Assembly: GCF_001039355.2 (NCBI RefSeq)
Contig: NW_019773781.1
Span: forward strand, 581,692-645,691
DNA from: Lingula anatina
Lineage: Eukaryota; Brachiopoda; Lingulata; Lingulida; Lingulidae
Reading direction: 5' to 3'
DNA length: 64,000 nt
Notes under the pieces: generated by a model
The model's input: only the letters and a program-made list of their open reading frames with translations
Database searches by the model: none
What the model was told of the DNA's origin: nothing
Program-made: the position numbers and the translations under genes
Part shown: positions 37,601 through 50,700 of the stretch, one piece after another
How positions within the stretch are numbered: position 1 is the stretch's first letter
Layout of the letters: each line of letters opens with the position of its first letter

Positions 37601-40600
37601 TTTATCAGCTGACACAAACATATGATATAAAATATGTGGCAGCAGCATTGAACATAGCTTGAGGTAACAAATGATTGCATGAAGCATGAATTATCATAAT
37701 TGCTATGGGCCTGTCACATATATACTGACTACAGACCTAACCAAGTGCTCTCAAATTTTATATGGATTTATGTATGGGTGTAATGAAAATAGGAAAGATG
37801 AGACCAATTTGTATTTTTAGGGTATTTTGCATCATAGATGATAATATAAGTGACTTATTACAATTTTCTCAGCAGGGTGTTGTTTTTGTGTAAATGCTCC
37901 CTGATAGATAGAACTTTCAACTGGAAATATGACCTCCTCCCCTTGTAGCGAAAAAACATTACAGCTGATATTGCGATAGGCTGTCACAAGAGAGCATTGT
38001 TTGCTGGAGGCCTTAAATACTTTCATTTTAAAGGTCAAAGAGATAGGCAACCTTTGCTTTGAAAATAGAACTCTGGTGTTTTGACATTTAATATCACAGT
38101 GAAGGCATTGTGTGATTTATTATTATCAGTAGGTTCAGCAAGGTGGTTGGTAAATTTATGCCTGGTGTTTTTCACATTTTTTATGATTTCTCGAAATTAT
38201 TTGTAGATTTGGAGGCAGGTTTCTTCTGCTTACATTACTATAATGGATTATTGTTAAATGATAAATAATTTTCAGTGTGGTGAGAAAAATATTAAATTTG
38301 CTAAAATTATTAAATTAAGGAGCTTTCTCTTCTGTTTGGATAAAACGCCCCAGATATCCAGCCTCACACATAAGGCAGCACTTTGGGGAAGGTTTTTATA
38401 GCTCAGATGATCAATACTAGTAATTGAAATGATCAGGATTTATATTGATGGCATACAAGGCTAATACTGTTTGATTTTCCTTGTTCTGATTGTAAAACCC
38501 CATCTGTGGCATTTGCTATAAGCAGGAGCGTATTCACCCCACCCAGCCTGACTGCATAATTACATTTTCTATGAATCTCCCAGTATGAGTAATAGGAAAG
38601 ATGGAGGACAGTCATTACTGGAGGAAAAAGACATGAAGGATTTTAATTTTTTTACGGAAGAAGCTGTACATTTGGATATTTATGGTTAGTGTGATGTCAT
38701 AACAAGGAAGGAACAGGATCAAGGTAAAGGTTAAGAATATATTGTTAATAGATTGCTGGTGTTGATTTGAAGTATTATTTAATATTCCCAGGAAAAAATA
38801 GCATGTAAGGGTATTCTGCAGTGAGTTTTTGTGCTGCTGCTTGCACATGATTCCCTTCATTTTCTCCTGGAGTGCTTTTTTTTGTGGAAAAAGGCCAAAA
38901 CATACTGTAAATACAACCAGTGAAGGTGACTTTCATTATGAAAATACTATGGCGCTATTATCATTCATTAAGCCCAGACGTACATGCTCTTGGTAAAGGG
39001 CTTATCTTGTAAAGTTAATTGAGACCTTTTGGTGGATCTGATCCTCACCTGGCGGGACCCCTGTATTACAGTACAGGTGGAGGACACTGAAGTACAGGTA
39101 AGGGTTATGGAACCCTATTTGAAAGGAGATTCACAAATGGATTTGCTTGAACCAAAACTAGTCTATTTAAATGTGATATGAAATATTCTACGTTGGTTGT
39201 AGTGTGATTTAGCTGTCATAGTCACATCTGTAGTAATCTATTTCCGGTAGTTTAAATGTTGGTGTCTTTTGGTGGACAAAATTTGTACGGGAATTAATGA
39301 GCAGATAAAGCTCATGGACCTTCTCCCCCATGCCCCACTCCCTCCCTCTCTCTCCCTTGAATTCCCCAGTTTTTTTTTTAACACTTCGTACAAAATCCTG
39401 CAACTTTTGAATTGCCATTTTATCTATATGTGAAGGAGGAGGAATCCTGAAATAAAGAGAATTTTCGTATATTTCAAAAGTAGATTTTTTTGTCATCAAA
39501 TTGGACAGATTGTAGATCCAGAAATAATTTTCTAACCTTGGAAATGTATGCTTTGACTTGGCTGTTCTGATGGTCAGTGAGAAGCTAGTGAATTTTGACT
39601 AAAGGCTGGCCTATTAATGATATATTCACCAACTATTAAATCTAAATTAACCTTCACAGAGCAACCCATGGGGTCAAATTATGCAGATGTCTATCAGATA
39701 TACTATGAAATGAAACAAAACTTTTGTATGTGACTCCACTATTTGAGCTTCAGATAAACCATTTTACTCGCACACTTAATCTAGCAGTATAACAGATTGG
39801 GATAAAAGACAGGTGTTTATTTTATAACGGCCTTTCAAATGGTCACTTAGGTCTCATAAAGGGTGGCATAATGTTCCACCAACAGTATTGTGCACAGTGT
39901 ATGCCGGGCCTCTCTAAAACTGCTGCATGGGCATCAAAACTGAAATTTCCTGCCGAGTACAGAACTTCCTTTGTCGTTGCCGTTTTCCTGTTGAGAATTC
40001 TAACGTTCAAGTTTCAAGAAAGCAGTATGCAGTATGATAACATGGAGGCAGACAATTGCATGAGTAATGTATTGATTCTGAGTATGCAGTAACTGTAAGA
40101 TACAGAAGTCAGTGTATAGTATATGATGGAATCAATATACATGATGGAGAGCAGGACATGGTGCCAATAGTGAGTTATATACACTAGTAAAGCATTGAGC
40201 ACTGTGTATTATACTGTTTACAGCTCTCTACTGTTATCACCCAATGGTTTGCTGGTGTGAGATGTGATATCACAGTAGGGCTGATATAGCATACATACAT
40301 AGACCAGAGGAAACCTCTATTGTTACTCATTGCTGGCTGGCTGTAGGATTCAGGAGTTATGGATTCAGGGGGTAGGTGTCTGATTCTTCATAAAATTGGG
40401 GTATTTCTCTCCCCCGCGTGGCTTTACTTTTTCACTTTTTCCTGTAACTCATTCAGACATTACTTTTGGAGTCAGGTTGTCTGTGGGTAGGTCTTAACTG
40501 ACCATGTTAAGTTGTCAGGTTTGTAAAAATTGTCAGGGCCCTTAATGATTCAATGGAGATCATCTTAATAACCCAAAGTCTGGCAACTTAGCATAAAATC

Positions 40601-41671
40601 GAGGGAGATTTTTCAAGATTTGGAAGAAAGTTACGGCAGACCAGCAAGTGTGGTGCAGCAAAAGATTAAAAAATACATTGGAGTTTATCAAGAAATATTT
40701 TCCAGGATGTTGTCTCCTAAGTGTTGCAGAATTAGTCTATTGCAGAACATCACAAATTCACCACAATTTAGCATGTCACCTGTATTGCTTTCTAAGATGA
40801 CATTGCTGGCACATACAGCTTCACCCTTATCGCCAAAATGTTAACCCCTTCTCGTGTGGATTCTCGCACACTTCCTAGTCTTGTATGATGTCACCCAGTG
40901 CTGTCAGCCAGGTTTATGCTATCTCAGATGATTGTCATCAAGGTTTTGTCTCCATTCCCATAGTGTAGAGAGAAATAATTAAGGACATTAAATGCACAAA
41001 TGAAGTGATTAAGTCTGTGACATCTTGGATATGATAACATGAACCATGCATCTTTAAGGAGGGTGTACCTCCTTGTCACTCTTTACTAAAACCTGGGAAG
41101 CATGACAGTGGTTTTGTTCTCACTGATATTAGGGCATAAATCAGAGTATCTAAGGACATGTTCAGAACAATAATTTATCTGAAATAGGTACATATTATAA
41201 CTGTCTAGAAACCATATAACATAACAGCCACTAACTAGCACCTTGTCTAATGCCATCAGTTGGACTAATTTAGGTATTGGTTGACACAGTAAAATTTATA
41301 AATTAGTGCACTCCTCCTGATGATGGAGGGGGGGGGTTATGGTATGGGGGGGGGGGGGCTTATGATGATAAGGGAGAGGAGGAATGGAGGTACATGTTTC
41401 TCCTCTACATTGCCATGGTGAGACAGCTCATCATAGACAATATCTGGTCTAGAAATCAGCATGTGTGGCAGAGGAGTGGCATATCTGACAGACAGGTGAT
41501 TTAGAAGTAGATCTGTATCACAAGTAGATGATAGAATATAAGACAAAGTGTCAGGTATGTCATCATTTTGTCCTGTGAAAAAGACATAAATTAAAGTTTT
41601 TACTAGTAAATAGTGGGGTGATTTTACATGTGCAGGGATTATGAAATCAAATGTTATTGGTCTATCATGCT

Positions 41672-41764
<93 letters not shown>

Positions 41765-44700
41765 TTGTGTGTGTTTAATATGCAAAATAGAAATTAAATG
41801 CATGATCTAAAATGATATTATCAAGAGGAATTGATGAAGCATTGAGTGAACAGAAATATTATTTGGTAGTAAGAGTATTAGTCACTGTCAGTGTTATGAT
41901 AAAGAATATTGCACTGTGCCTGGGGGGGTATAAAGAACACATTTATCTGTGTAGAATATCATATAAACTCTCTGTGGTATGATGGGGAATATCACTTACC
42001 CAATTACTACTTGTTAGCAAAAGTTTTTTTTATAAGCATAGCATAATATTTATATGTGACATGGTTGACACATCAGGCAAGGCACTTGTAGTATTGATAT
42101 AATGAACACATCAGAGCTGCGGTTTAATATATAGTAATTTTTGTTATTTTAAGGGGTGGTGTGGTAGTTTATGGAGTGTGTTGAACCATGGGGTCTGCAC
42201 ACAGTGGGGCAGTATGTAAGGTGTTGTTTCTTCCGTGTGATTAGGCTCGGCACAATGGACATCCTGGTGGCAGAGATCATGTAACACGAGTTTATCAATG
42301 ATTTTAAACTGTAGATCTGAGGAGAGCTTTAGAAGAGAAGAAATCATTATAACGATGTATATATCTAAATTTTTGATAATTTTTGTGATGCAAAAGTATG
42401 CTTCAAAAGTGGATTGAAAATTGTGAGATATTATGTAAACTGCATGCCTTTATTAATGCTGAATAGCATTTGAGATGTGTTTTTCCCAAATGAAAAAATG
42501 TTTGGTAATGAGACATAAAAAGTTGCTGCTGTATTATGGATAATATGTAAAAGATGATGGGTAGCGGCATGGCCAGGGGTGGGGTGGGGGGGGGGGAGGG
42601 GCTCATTTAAAACTTCGACCTTCATGATCATATAAATCATATCTACATAGAAAGTGGCTTGTCACCAACATGTCAAATGTAAACAGCTTGTAAACTACAC
42701 ATGTTGCTAGTGTTGAAGGCAGGCACACCTGTGTATATTGCAAGCTATGTCTTCAATTTGGACATTTTATTTCTCCCATTAGTCTGGTTAGGGCTCTTCA
42801 CTGTGAAGTATACTGGACATATATTAGTGGTCCTTGGATTTTGTGTGTAAGTAGCAAGTATCAAAAACATGCAAAATTTTCATTAAATTCAAACAATATG
42901 AGTTAGTTACATACATTTCTTATATGAGCAAGGTTTGAGTAAGGTATATTTTGTAACTTAATATTAAGAATTTTCAAATGATTAACATATTTTTAGATGG
43001 TAAAATGTGGTTAAAAGTGAATAAAATTGCATTGATTCATCAAATATCCTACATATATGTGACCAAGCTAATGTTATAAAAAAGTCAATCTTGTCAAAAT
43101 CTACATTCACCACTTGTAAGTACAGGACTAAGAACTCATTATCATTTGCACTAAGCTATCTGATAAGATTATTAGCCACGTATAGAGGTAGATATCAAAT
43201 GATAGAAGCACAGCCCAGGGAAATGGTATGTGAAGCACATAAGGACGTGTAATCTACAGAAAGGGCACCATTTAACATATAGATAGGGCACATGCTCATG
43301 TATGGGCACCATGCGACTAAGGCTGCGTTCAGCACCATTTTAACTTAAATTGTTGGCAGGCTCATTGGAGGAAGTAGATACTTGGTTGGTCATTAAGGAG
43401 CTTATGTTAGCCTTCAGTTATCCTGCTGCCCTCTCTGTGCCGTCTACTGAACTCACATTAAGGAACTTATGTTATCCCTAAGTTACCCCCCCCCCCCCCC
43501 CTGTGAGCTGACTGCCGAAATCAACTTATCAAGAATGATGTAGTGGGTACTCACTTCCTGGTGTTACTTTATGTTAATACCATGCTGAACTGGACCAAAT
43601 TTCTGTCAGTCTTTATGGCTTGTTGACTATGATGATTATATAGCCAGTGGTCTGGGGAAGTATTTTGACCAGCGTTGTAATTCATTGCTGCACTAGTTAG
43701 TAGGTGATTTACACAGCCGAGGACATGGATATCCTCCAGGTTTGCATAGACAGTTTACTGAAATGCAGCAAACATTGTTTTCTCTGACTGTATACATTTA
43801 TTTAATGGAGTTTTTTAACGTAAATCTTGTTAGTCTTGTTAACAGGTCAAATTTCTTGTTGTTAGTATTTTATAATGCCAGCTTTGATTAGTTTTGAGAT
43901 AGGGTTTCAAAGTCTGCTAAAAGTAAAAACATAGCAGCCTGTATGTATTTATCATTATTATTGTACCACCAGCGTTAGCGCTGGCGGTACACATGGTTTC
44001 GGTCCCGTCCGGATCGTTCCGCCGGCTCCGCCGGCTCCGCCGGCNATCGCTGGTGTTGATTTGAAGTATTATTTAATATTCCCAGGAAAAATAGCATGTA
44101 AGGGTATTCTGCAGTGAGTTTTTGTGCTGCTACTTGTACATGATTCCCTTCATTTTCTCCTGGAGTGCTTTTTTGTGGAAAAAGGCCAAAACATACTGTA
44201 AATACAACCAGTGAAGGTGACTTTCATTATGAAAATACTATGGCGCTATTATCATTCATTAAGCCCAGACGTACATGCTCTTGGTAAAGGGCTTATCTTG
44301 TAAAGTTAATTGAGACCTTTTGGTGGATCTGATACTCACCTGGCGGGACCCCTGTATTACAGTACAGGTGGAGGACACTGAAGTACAGGTAAGGGTTAGG
44401 GAAGCCTGTGTGAAAGGAGATTCACAAATGGATTTGCTTGGACCAAAACTAGTCTATTTAAATGTGATATGAAATATTCTACGTTGGTTCTAGTGTGATT
44501 TAGCTGTCATAGTAACATCTGTAGTAATCTATTTCCGGTAGTTTAAATGTTGGTGTCTGTGGACAAAATTTGTCCGGGATTTAATGAGCAGATAAAGCTC
44601 ATGGACCTTCTCCCCCATGCCCCACTCCTTCCCTCTCTCTCCCTTGAATTCCCCAGTTTTTTTTAACACTTCGTACAAAATCCTGCAACTTTTGAATTGC

Positions 44701-47700
44701 AATTTTATCTATATGTGAAGGAGGAGGAATCCTGAAATAAAGAGAATTTTCGTATATTTCAAAAGTAGATTTTTTTGTCATCAAATTGGACAGATTGTAG
44801 ATCCAGAAATAATTTTCTAACCTTGGAAATGTATGCTTTGACTTGGCTGTTCTGATGGTCAGTGAGAAGCTAGTGAATTTTGACTAAAGGCTGGCCTATT
44901 AATGATATATTCACCAACTATTAAATCTAAATTTACCTTCACAGAGCAACCCATGGGGTCAAATTATGCAGATGTCTATCAGATATACTATGAAATGAAA
45001 CAAAACTTTTGTATGTGACTCCACTATTTGAGCTTCAGATAAACCATTTTACTCACACACTTAATCTAGCAGTATAACAGATTGGGATAAAAGACAGGTG
45101 TTTATTTTATAACGGCCTTTCAAATGGTCACTTAGGTCTCATAAAGGGTGGCATAATGTTCCACCAACAGTATTGTGTTCAGTGTATGTCGGGTCTCTCC
45201 AAAACTACTGCATGGGCATCAAAACTGAAATTTCCTGCAGAGTACAGAACTTCCTTTGTCGTTACCGTTTTCCTGTTGAGGATTCCTGTGTTAAAGATTC
45301 AAGAAAGCAGTATGCAGTATGATAACATGGAGGCAGACAATTGCATGAGTAATGTATTGATTCTAAGTATGCAGGAACTGTGAGATACAGAAGTCAGTGT
45401 ATAGTATATGATGGAATCAATATACATGATGGAGAGCAGGACATGGTGCCAATAGTGAGTTATATACAGTACTAAAGCATTGAGGCTGTGTATTATACTG
45501 TTTACAGCTCTCTACTGTTATCACCCAATGGTTTGCTGGTGTGAGATGTGATATCACAGTAGGGCTGATACTGCATACATACATAGATCAGAGGAAACCT
45601 CTATTGTTACTCATTGCTGGCTGGCTGTAGGATTCAGGAGTTATGGATTCAGGGGGTAGGTGTCTGATTCTTCATAAAATTGGGGTATTTCTCTCTCCTG
45701 CGTGGCTTTACTTTTTCACTTTTTCCTGTAACTCACTGCACTTGAGATATGACTTTTAGAGTCTGTTGTTTTTGGGTAGGTCTTAACTAACCATGCAAAG
45801 TTGTCAGGTTTGTAACAATTGTCAGGGCCCCTTTATGATTCAGTGGAGATCATCTGAATAACCCAAAGTCTGTCAACTAATCGTAAAATCGAGGGAGATT
45901 TTTCAAGATTTGGAAGAGAGTTATGACAGACCAGCAAGTGTGGTGCTGCAAAAAAATTTTTTTTTAATGTCAGAGTTTGTTAAAAAATATTTTCCAGGAT
46001 GTTGTCTCTTAGGCGTTGTAGAACTAGTCTATTGCAGAACATGGCGAATTCACCACATTTTTCATGTCACCTGTATTGCTTTCCAGGATGACATAGCTAG
46101 CACATAGAGCTTCACCCTTATTCCTAAAATGATTGCCCCTTCTCATGTGGATTCTCGCACACTTCCAAGTTCCTAGTCTTGTATGATGTCACCTAGTGCA
46201 GTCAGCCATATTTATGTTATCTCAGATGATTGTCACCAAGGTTCTGCCTCCATTCCCATATATTAGAGGGAAATAAGGACATTTAATGCACAAAGTGATG
46301 AAGTCTGTGACATCTTGGATATGATAATATGAATGAAGTTACAAGGTCTTTGACATCTTGGACATAATAAAATGCATCTTTAAGGAGGGGGTACATCCAT
46401 GTCACCCTTTACTAAAACATGGGAAGCATGACAGTGGTTTTGTTCTCACTGATGTTAGGGCATAAATCAGAGTATCTAAGGACATGTTCAGAACAATAAT
46501 TTATCTAAAACAGGTACATATTATAACTGTCAAGAAACCATATGACATAACAGCTACTAACTAGCCTTGTATAATGCCATCAGTTAGACTAATTTAGGTG
46601 TTAGTTGACACAGTAAAATTTAGCACACTCCTCCTGATGATGAGCGAGAATGGGGGTGGGGTGTGGGGGGTTATGATAAGGAGGGGGAGTGGGAGGGGCT
46701 TATGATGATGAGGGAGAGTGGGGAGAATTATGATGATGATGTCGGGGGGGGGGGGCTTATGATGATTAGGGAGAGGAGGAGTGGAGGTACATGTTTCCCC
46801 TATACTTGGTGACATGGTGAGAGTTCATCATAGACAATATCTGGTCTAGAAATCAGCATGTGTGGCAGAGGAGTGGCATATCTGACAGACAGGTGAGTTA
46901 GAAGTAGATCTGTATCACAAGTTGATGATAGAAAATAAGACAAAGTGTCAGGTATGTCATCATTTTTGTCCTGTGAAGAAGACATAAATTAAAAGTTTTT
47001 ACTAGTAAATAGTGGGGTGATTTTACATGTGCAGGGATTATGAAATAAAATGTTATTGGTCTATCATGCTGTGATATATAATGTGTGTTTGTGTGTATGT
47101 TTGATATGCGAAACAGAAATTAAATGCATAAAAATGCATGATCTAAAATGATATTATCGAGAGGAATTGATGAAGCATTGAGTGAACAGAAATATTATTT
47201 GATACTGTGAGTATTAGTCACTGTCATTGTTATGATAAAGAATATTGCACAGTGCCTGGGGGGGTATAAAGAACACATTTATCTGTGTAGAATATCTTAT
47301 AGACTAAATTTTCTGTGGTATGATGGGGAATATCACTTACCCATTTACTACTTGTTAGCAAAAGTTTTTTTTATATTCAATTTATANAGCCCTTTCAGCT
47401 GCAGTTGTGAATATTTCATTTACTAAGGGTAATGCCTCTTCAGGAGAGAGAGCTTGTGACATAAAGTAATCAACCTTTTGTTTTGATTCCATGTTACCCA
47501 GGGCCTCAACAAATTTAATATGAGAATTATTTTCCCAAATGATTTATAAGCATAGCATAATATTTATATGTGACATGGTTGACACATCAGGCAAGGCACT
47601 TGTAGTATTGATATAATGAAGACATCAGAGCTGCGGTTTAATATATAGTAATTTTTGTTATTTTAAGGGGTGGTGTGGTAGTTTATGGAGTGTGTTGAAC

Positions 47701-50700
47701 CATGGGGTCTGCACACAGTGGGGCAGTATGTAAGGTGTTGTTTCTTCCGTGTGATTAGGCTCCACACAATGGACAACCTGGTGCCAGAGATCATGTAACA
47801 CGAGTTTATCAATGATTTTAAACTGTAGATCTGAGGAGAGCTTTAGAAGAGAAGAAATCATTATAATGATATTGTATATATCTAAATTTTTGATAATTTT
47901 TGTGATGCAAAAGTATGCTTCAAAAGTGGATTGAAAATTGTGAGATATTATGTAAACTGCATGCCTTTATTAATGCTGAATAGCATTTGAGATGTGTTTT
48001 TCCCAAATGAAAAAATGTTTGGTAATGAGACATAAAAAGTTGCTGCTGTATTATGGATAATGTGTAAAAGATGATGGGTAGCGGCATGGCCAGGGGTGGG
48101 GTGGGGGGGGAGGGGCTCATTTAAAACTTGGACCTTCATGATCATATAAATCATATCTACATAGAAAGTGGCTTGTCACCAACATGTCAAATGTAAACAG
48201 CTTGTAAACTACACATGTTGCTAGTGTTGAAGGCAGGCACACCTGTGTATATTGCAAGCTATGTCTTCAATTTGGACATTTTATTTCTCCCATTAGTCTG
48301 GTTAGGGCTCTTCACGTTGAAGTATACTGGACATATATTAGTGGTCCTTGGATTTTGTGTGTAAGTAGCAAGTATCAAAAACATGCAAAATTTTCATTAA
48401 ATTCAAACAATATGAGTTAGTTACATACATTTCTTATATGAGCAAGGTTTGAGTAAGGTATATTTTGTAACTTAATATTAAGAATTTTCAAATGATTAAC
48501 ATATTTTTAGATGGTAAAATGTGGTTAAAAGTGAATAAAATTGCATTGATTCATCAAATATCCTACATATATGTGACCAAGCTAATGTTATAAAAAAGTC
48601 AATCTTGTCAAAATCTACATTCACCACTTGTAAGTACAGGACTTAAGAACTCATTATCATTTGCACTAAGCTATCTGATAAGATTATTAGCCACCTATAG
48701 AGGTAGATATCAAATGATAGAAGCACAGCCCAGGGAAATGGTATGTGAAGCACATAAGGACGTGTAATCTACAGAAAGGGCACCATTTAACATATAGATA
48801 GGGCACATGCTCATGTATGGGCACCATGCGACTAAGGCTGCGTTCAGCACCATTTTAACTTAAATTGTTGGCAGGCTCATTGGAGGAAGTAGATACTTGG
48901 TTGGTCATTAAGGAGCTTATGTTAGCCTTCAGTTATCCTGCTGCCCTCTCTGTGCCGTCTACTGAACTCACATTAAGGAACTTATGTTATCCCTAAGTTA
49001 CCCCCCCCCCTCTGAGCTGACTGCCGAAATCAACTTATCAAGAATGATGTAGTGGGTACTCACTTCCTGGTGTTACTTTATGTTAATACCATGCTGAACT
49101 GGACCAAATTTCTGTCAGTCTTTATGGCTTGTTGACTATGATGATTATATAGCCAGTGGTCTGGGGAAGTATTTTGACCAGCGTTGTAATTCATTGCTGC
49201 ACTAGTTAGTACTAGTAGGTGATTTACACAGCCGAGGACATGGATATCCTCCAGGTTTGCATAGACAGTTTACTGAAATGCAGCAAACATTGTTTTCTCT
49301 GACTGTATACATTTATTTAATGGAGTTTTTTAACGTAAATCTTGTTAGTCTTGTTAACAGGTCAAATTTCTTGTTGTTAGTATTTTATAATGCCAGCTTT
49401 GATTAGTTTTGAGATAGGGTTTCAAAGTCTGCTAAAAGTAAAAACATAGCAGCCTGTATGTATTTATCATTATTATTATGGGTAATTTTGTTCAATATAG
49501 GGAAATCCATTTTAGATCCATGACTGTTTGATATTCCACTTCATGTTTTACTTAAGATGTTTATTGTTATGTTTTGAATAATAATAACATGAGTATATTT
49601 TTAGCTTGAAATGAGAGTATATAGATGAAAGGCAATTTATTTATCTACTATGTTTTAATTTAAACTACGGTATGTTATATGTCTGTGGCATTAAGGGTAG
49701 AGTAGTGTGAGAGAAAGACAAAGTTTTATATTTTAACAGATATACCTGTGTATGGAGACAAAGCTTTATTGTGCATACTTTAGTCATGTGACAAATACAC
49801 AGTTCCTGTGTGTCATTATTTTATAGTATTGAAACAAATAGCACCATTGAAAAAAGAAAAAAAAAGTGTAGGTGCAAGGCCCAATATCTATGGACTCAGA
49901 ATACAACCAGTACCAGTGTAATAATTAGGCAGCATAGTTTATTCCACTCTTTCCTTTTTAGATGCCCAGATTGTAACTAAGAAGCCTCATGTGTTTCATT
50001 TGTAAACTTGAGCCAATAACTTCAAGCTGTCACCCAAAATTGGAGAGCTTTTGTAAAACAAATGATCATCCTATAAATAACTGAGAATTCCACTTTTGGT
50101 ACAGTTTTCCATTTGTTCACAGGTGATCCATTATATCAGAAGAAATACACAGGCCATGACTGCTGAGATGGTGGAGTTTTGAAAAGATCTACATTGTGAT
50201 TCATTTCCATCTTGTTAAATNGATTGCATTTTTACAGCTTGTCAAGCACAAAACTGGTGGCTGTGTCCCTTATTTTGTGTATGTGGGGGTCTATACTAAT
50301 GCGCTTGCTCCAGCTGGTGGTACAATATTTGGAGGCGGTATCGCCTCTCTGATCCTCTAGTTATGGGTTATTTTGTTCAATATAGGGAAATCCATTTTAG
50401 ATCCATGACTGTTTGATATTCCACTTCATGTTTTACTTAAGATGTTTATTGTTATGTTTTGAATAATAATAACATGAGTATATTTTTAGCTTGAAATGAG
50501 AGTATATAGATGAAAGGCAATTTATTTATCTACTATGTTTTAATTTAAACTACGGTATGTTATATGTCTGTGGCATTAAGGGTAGGGTAGTGTGAGAGAA
50601 AGACAAAGTTTTATATTTTAACAGATATACCTGTGTATGGAGACAAAGCTTTATTGTGCATACTTTAATCATGTGACTAAAACACAGTTCCTGTGTGTCA

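Noticed and set aside
39209-39499. 96-codon minus-strand ORF
   Set aside because: The allelic copy at 44599-44784 is frameshifted by indels in homopolymers and diverges in sequence, so there is no coding constraint.
39871-40092. Plus-strand ORF with allelic copy at 45156-45383
   Set aside because: The two alleles differ mainly by amino-acid-changing substitutions; intronic.
42144-42640. Minus-strand ORFs shared by both haplotype copies (also 47658-48154)
   Set aside because: They sit over poly-G/poly-C runs whose length differs between copies and shifts the frame; no domain features.
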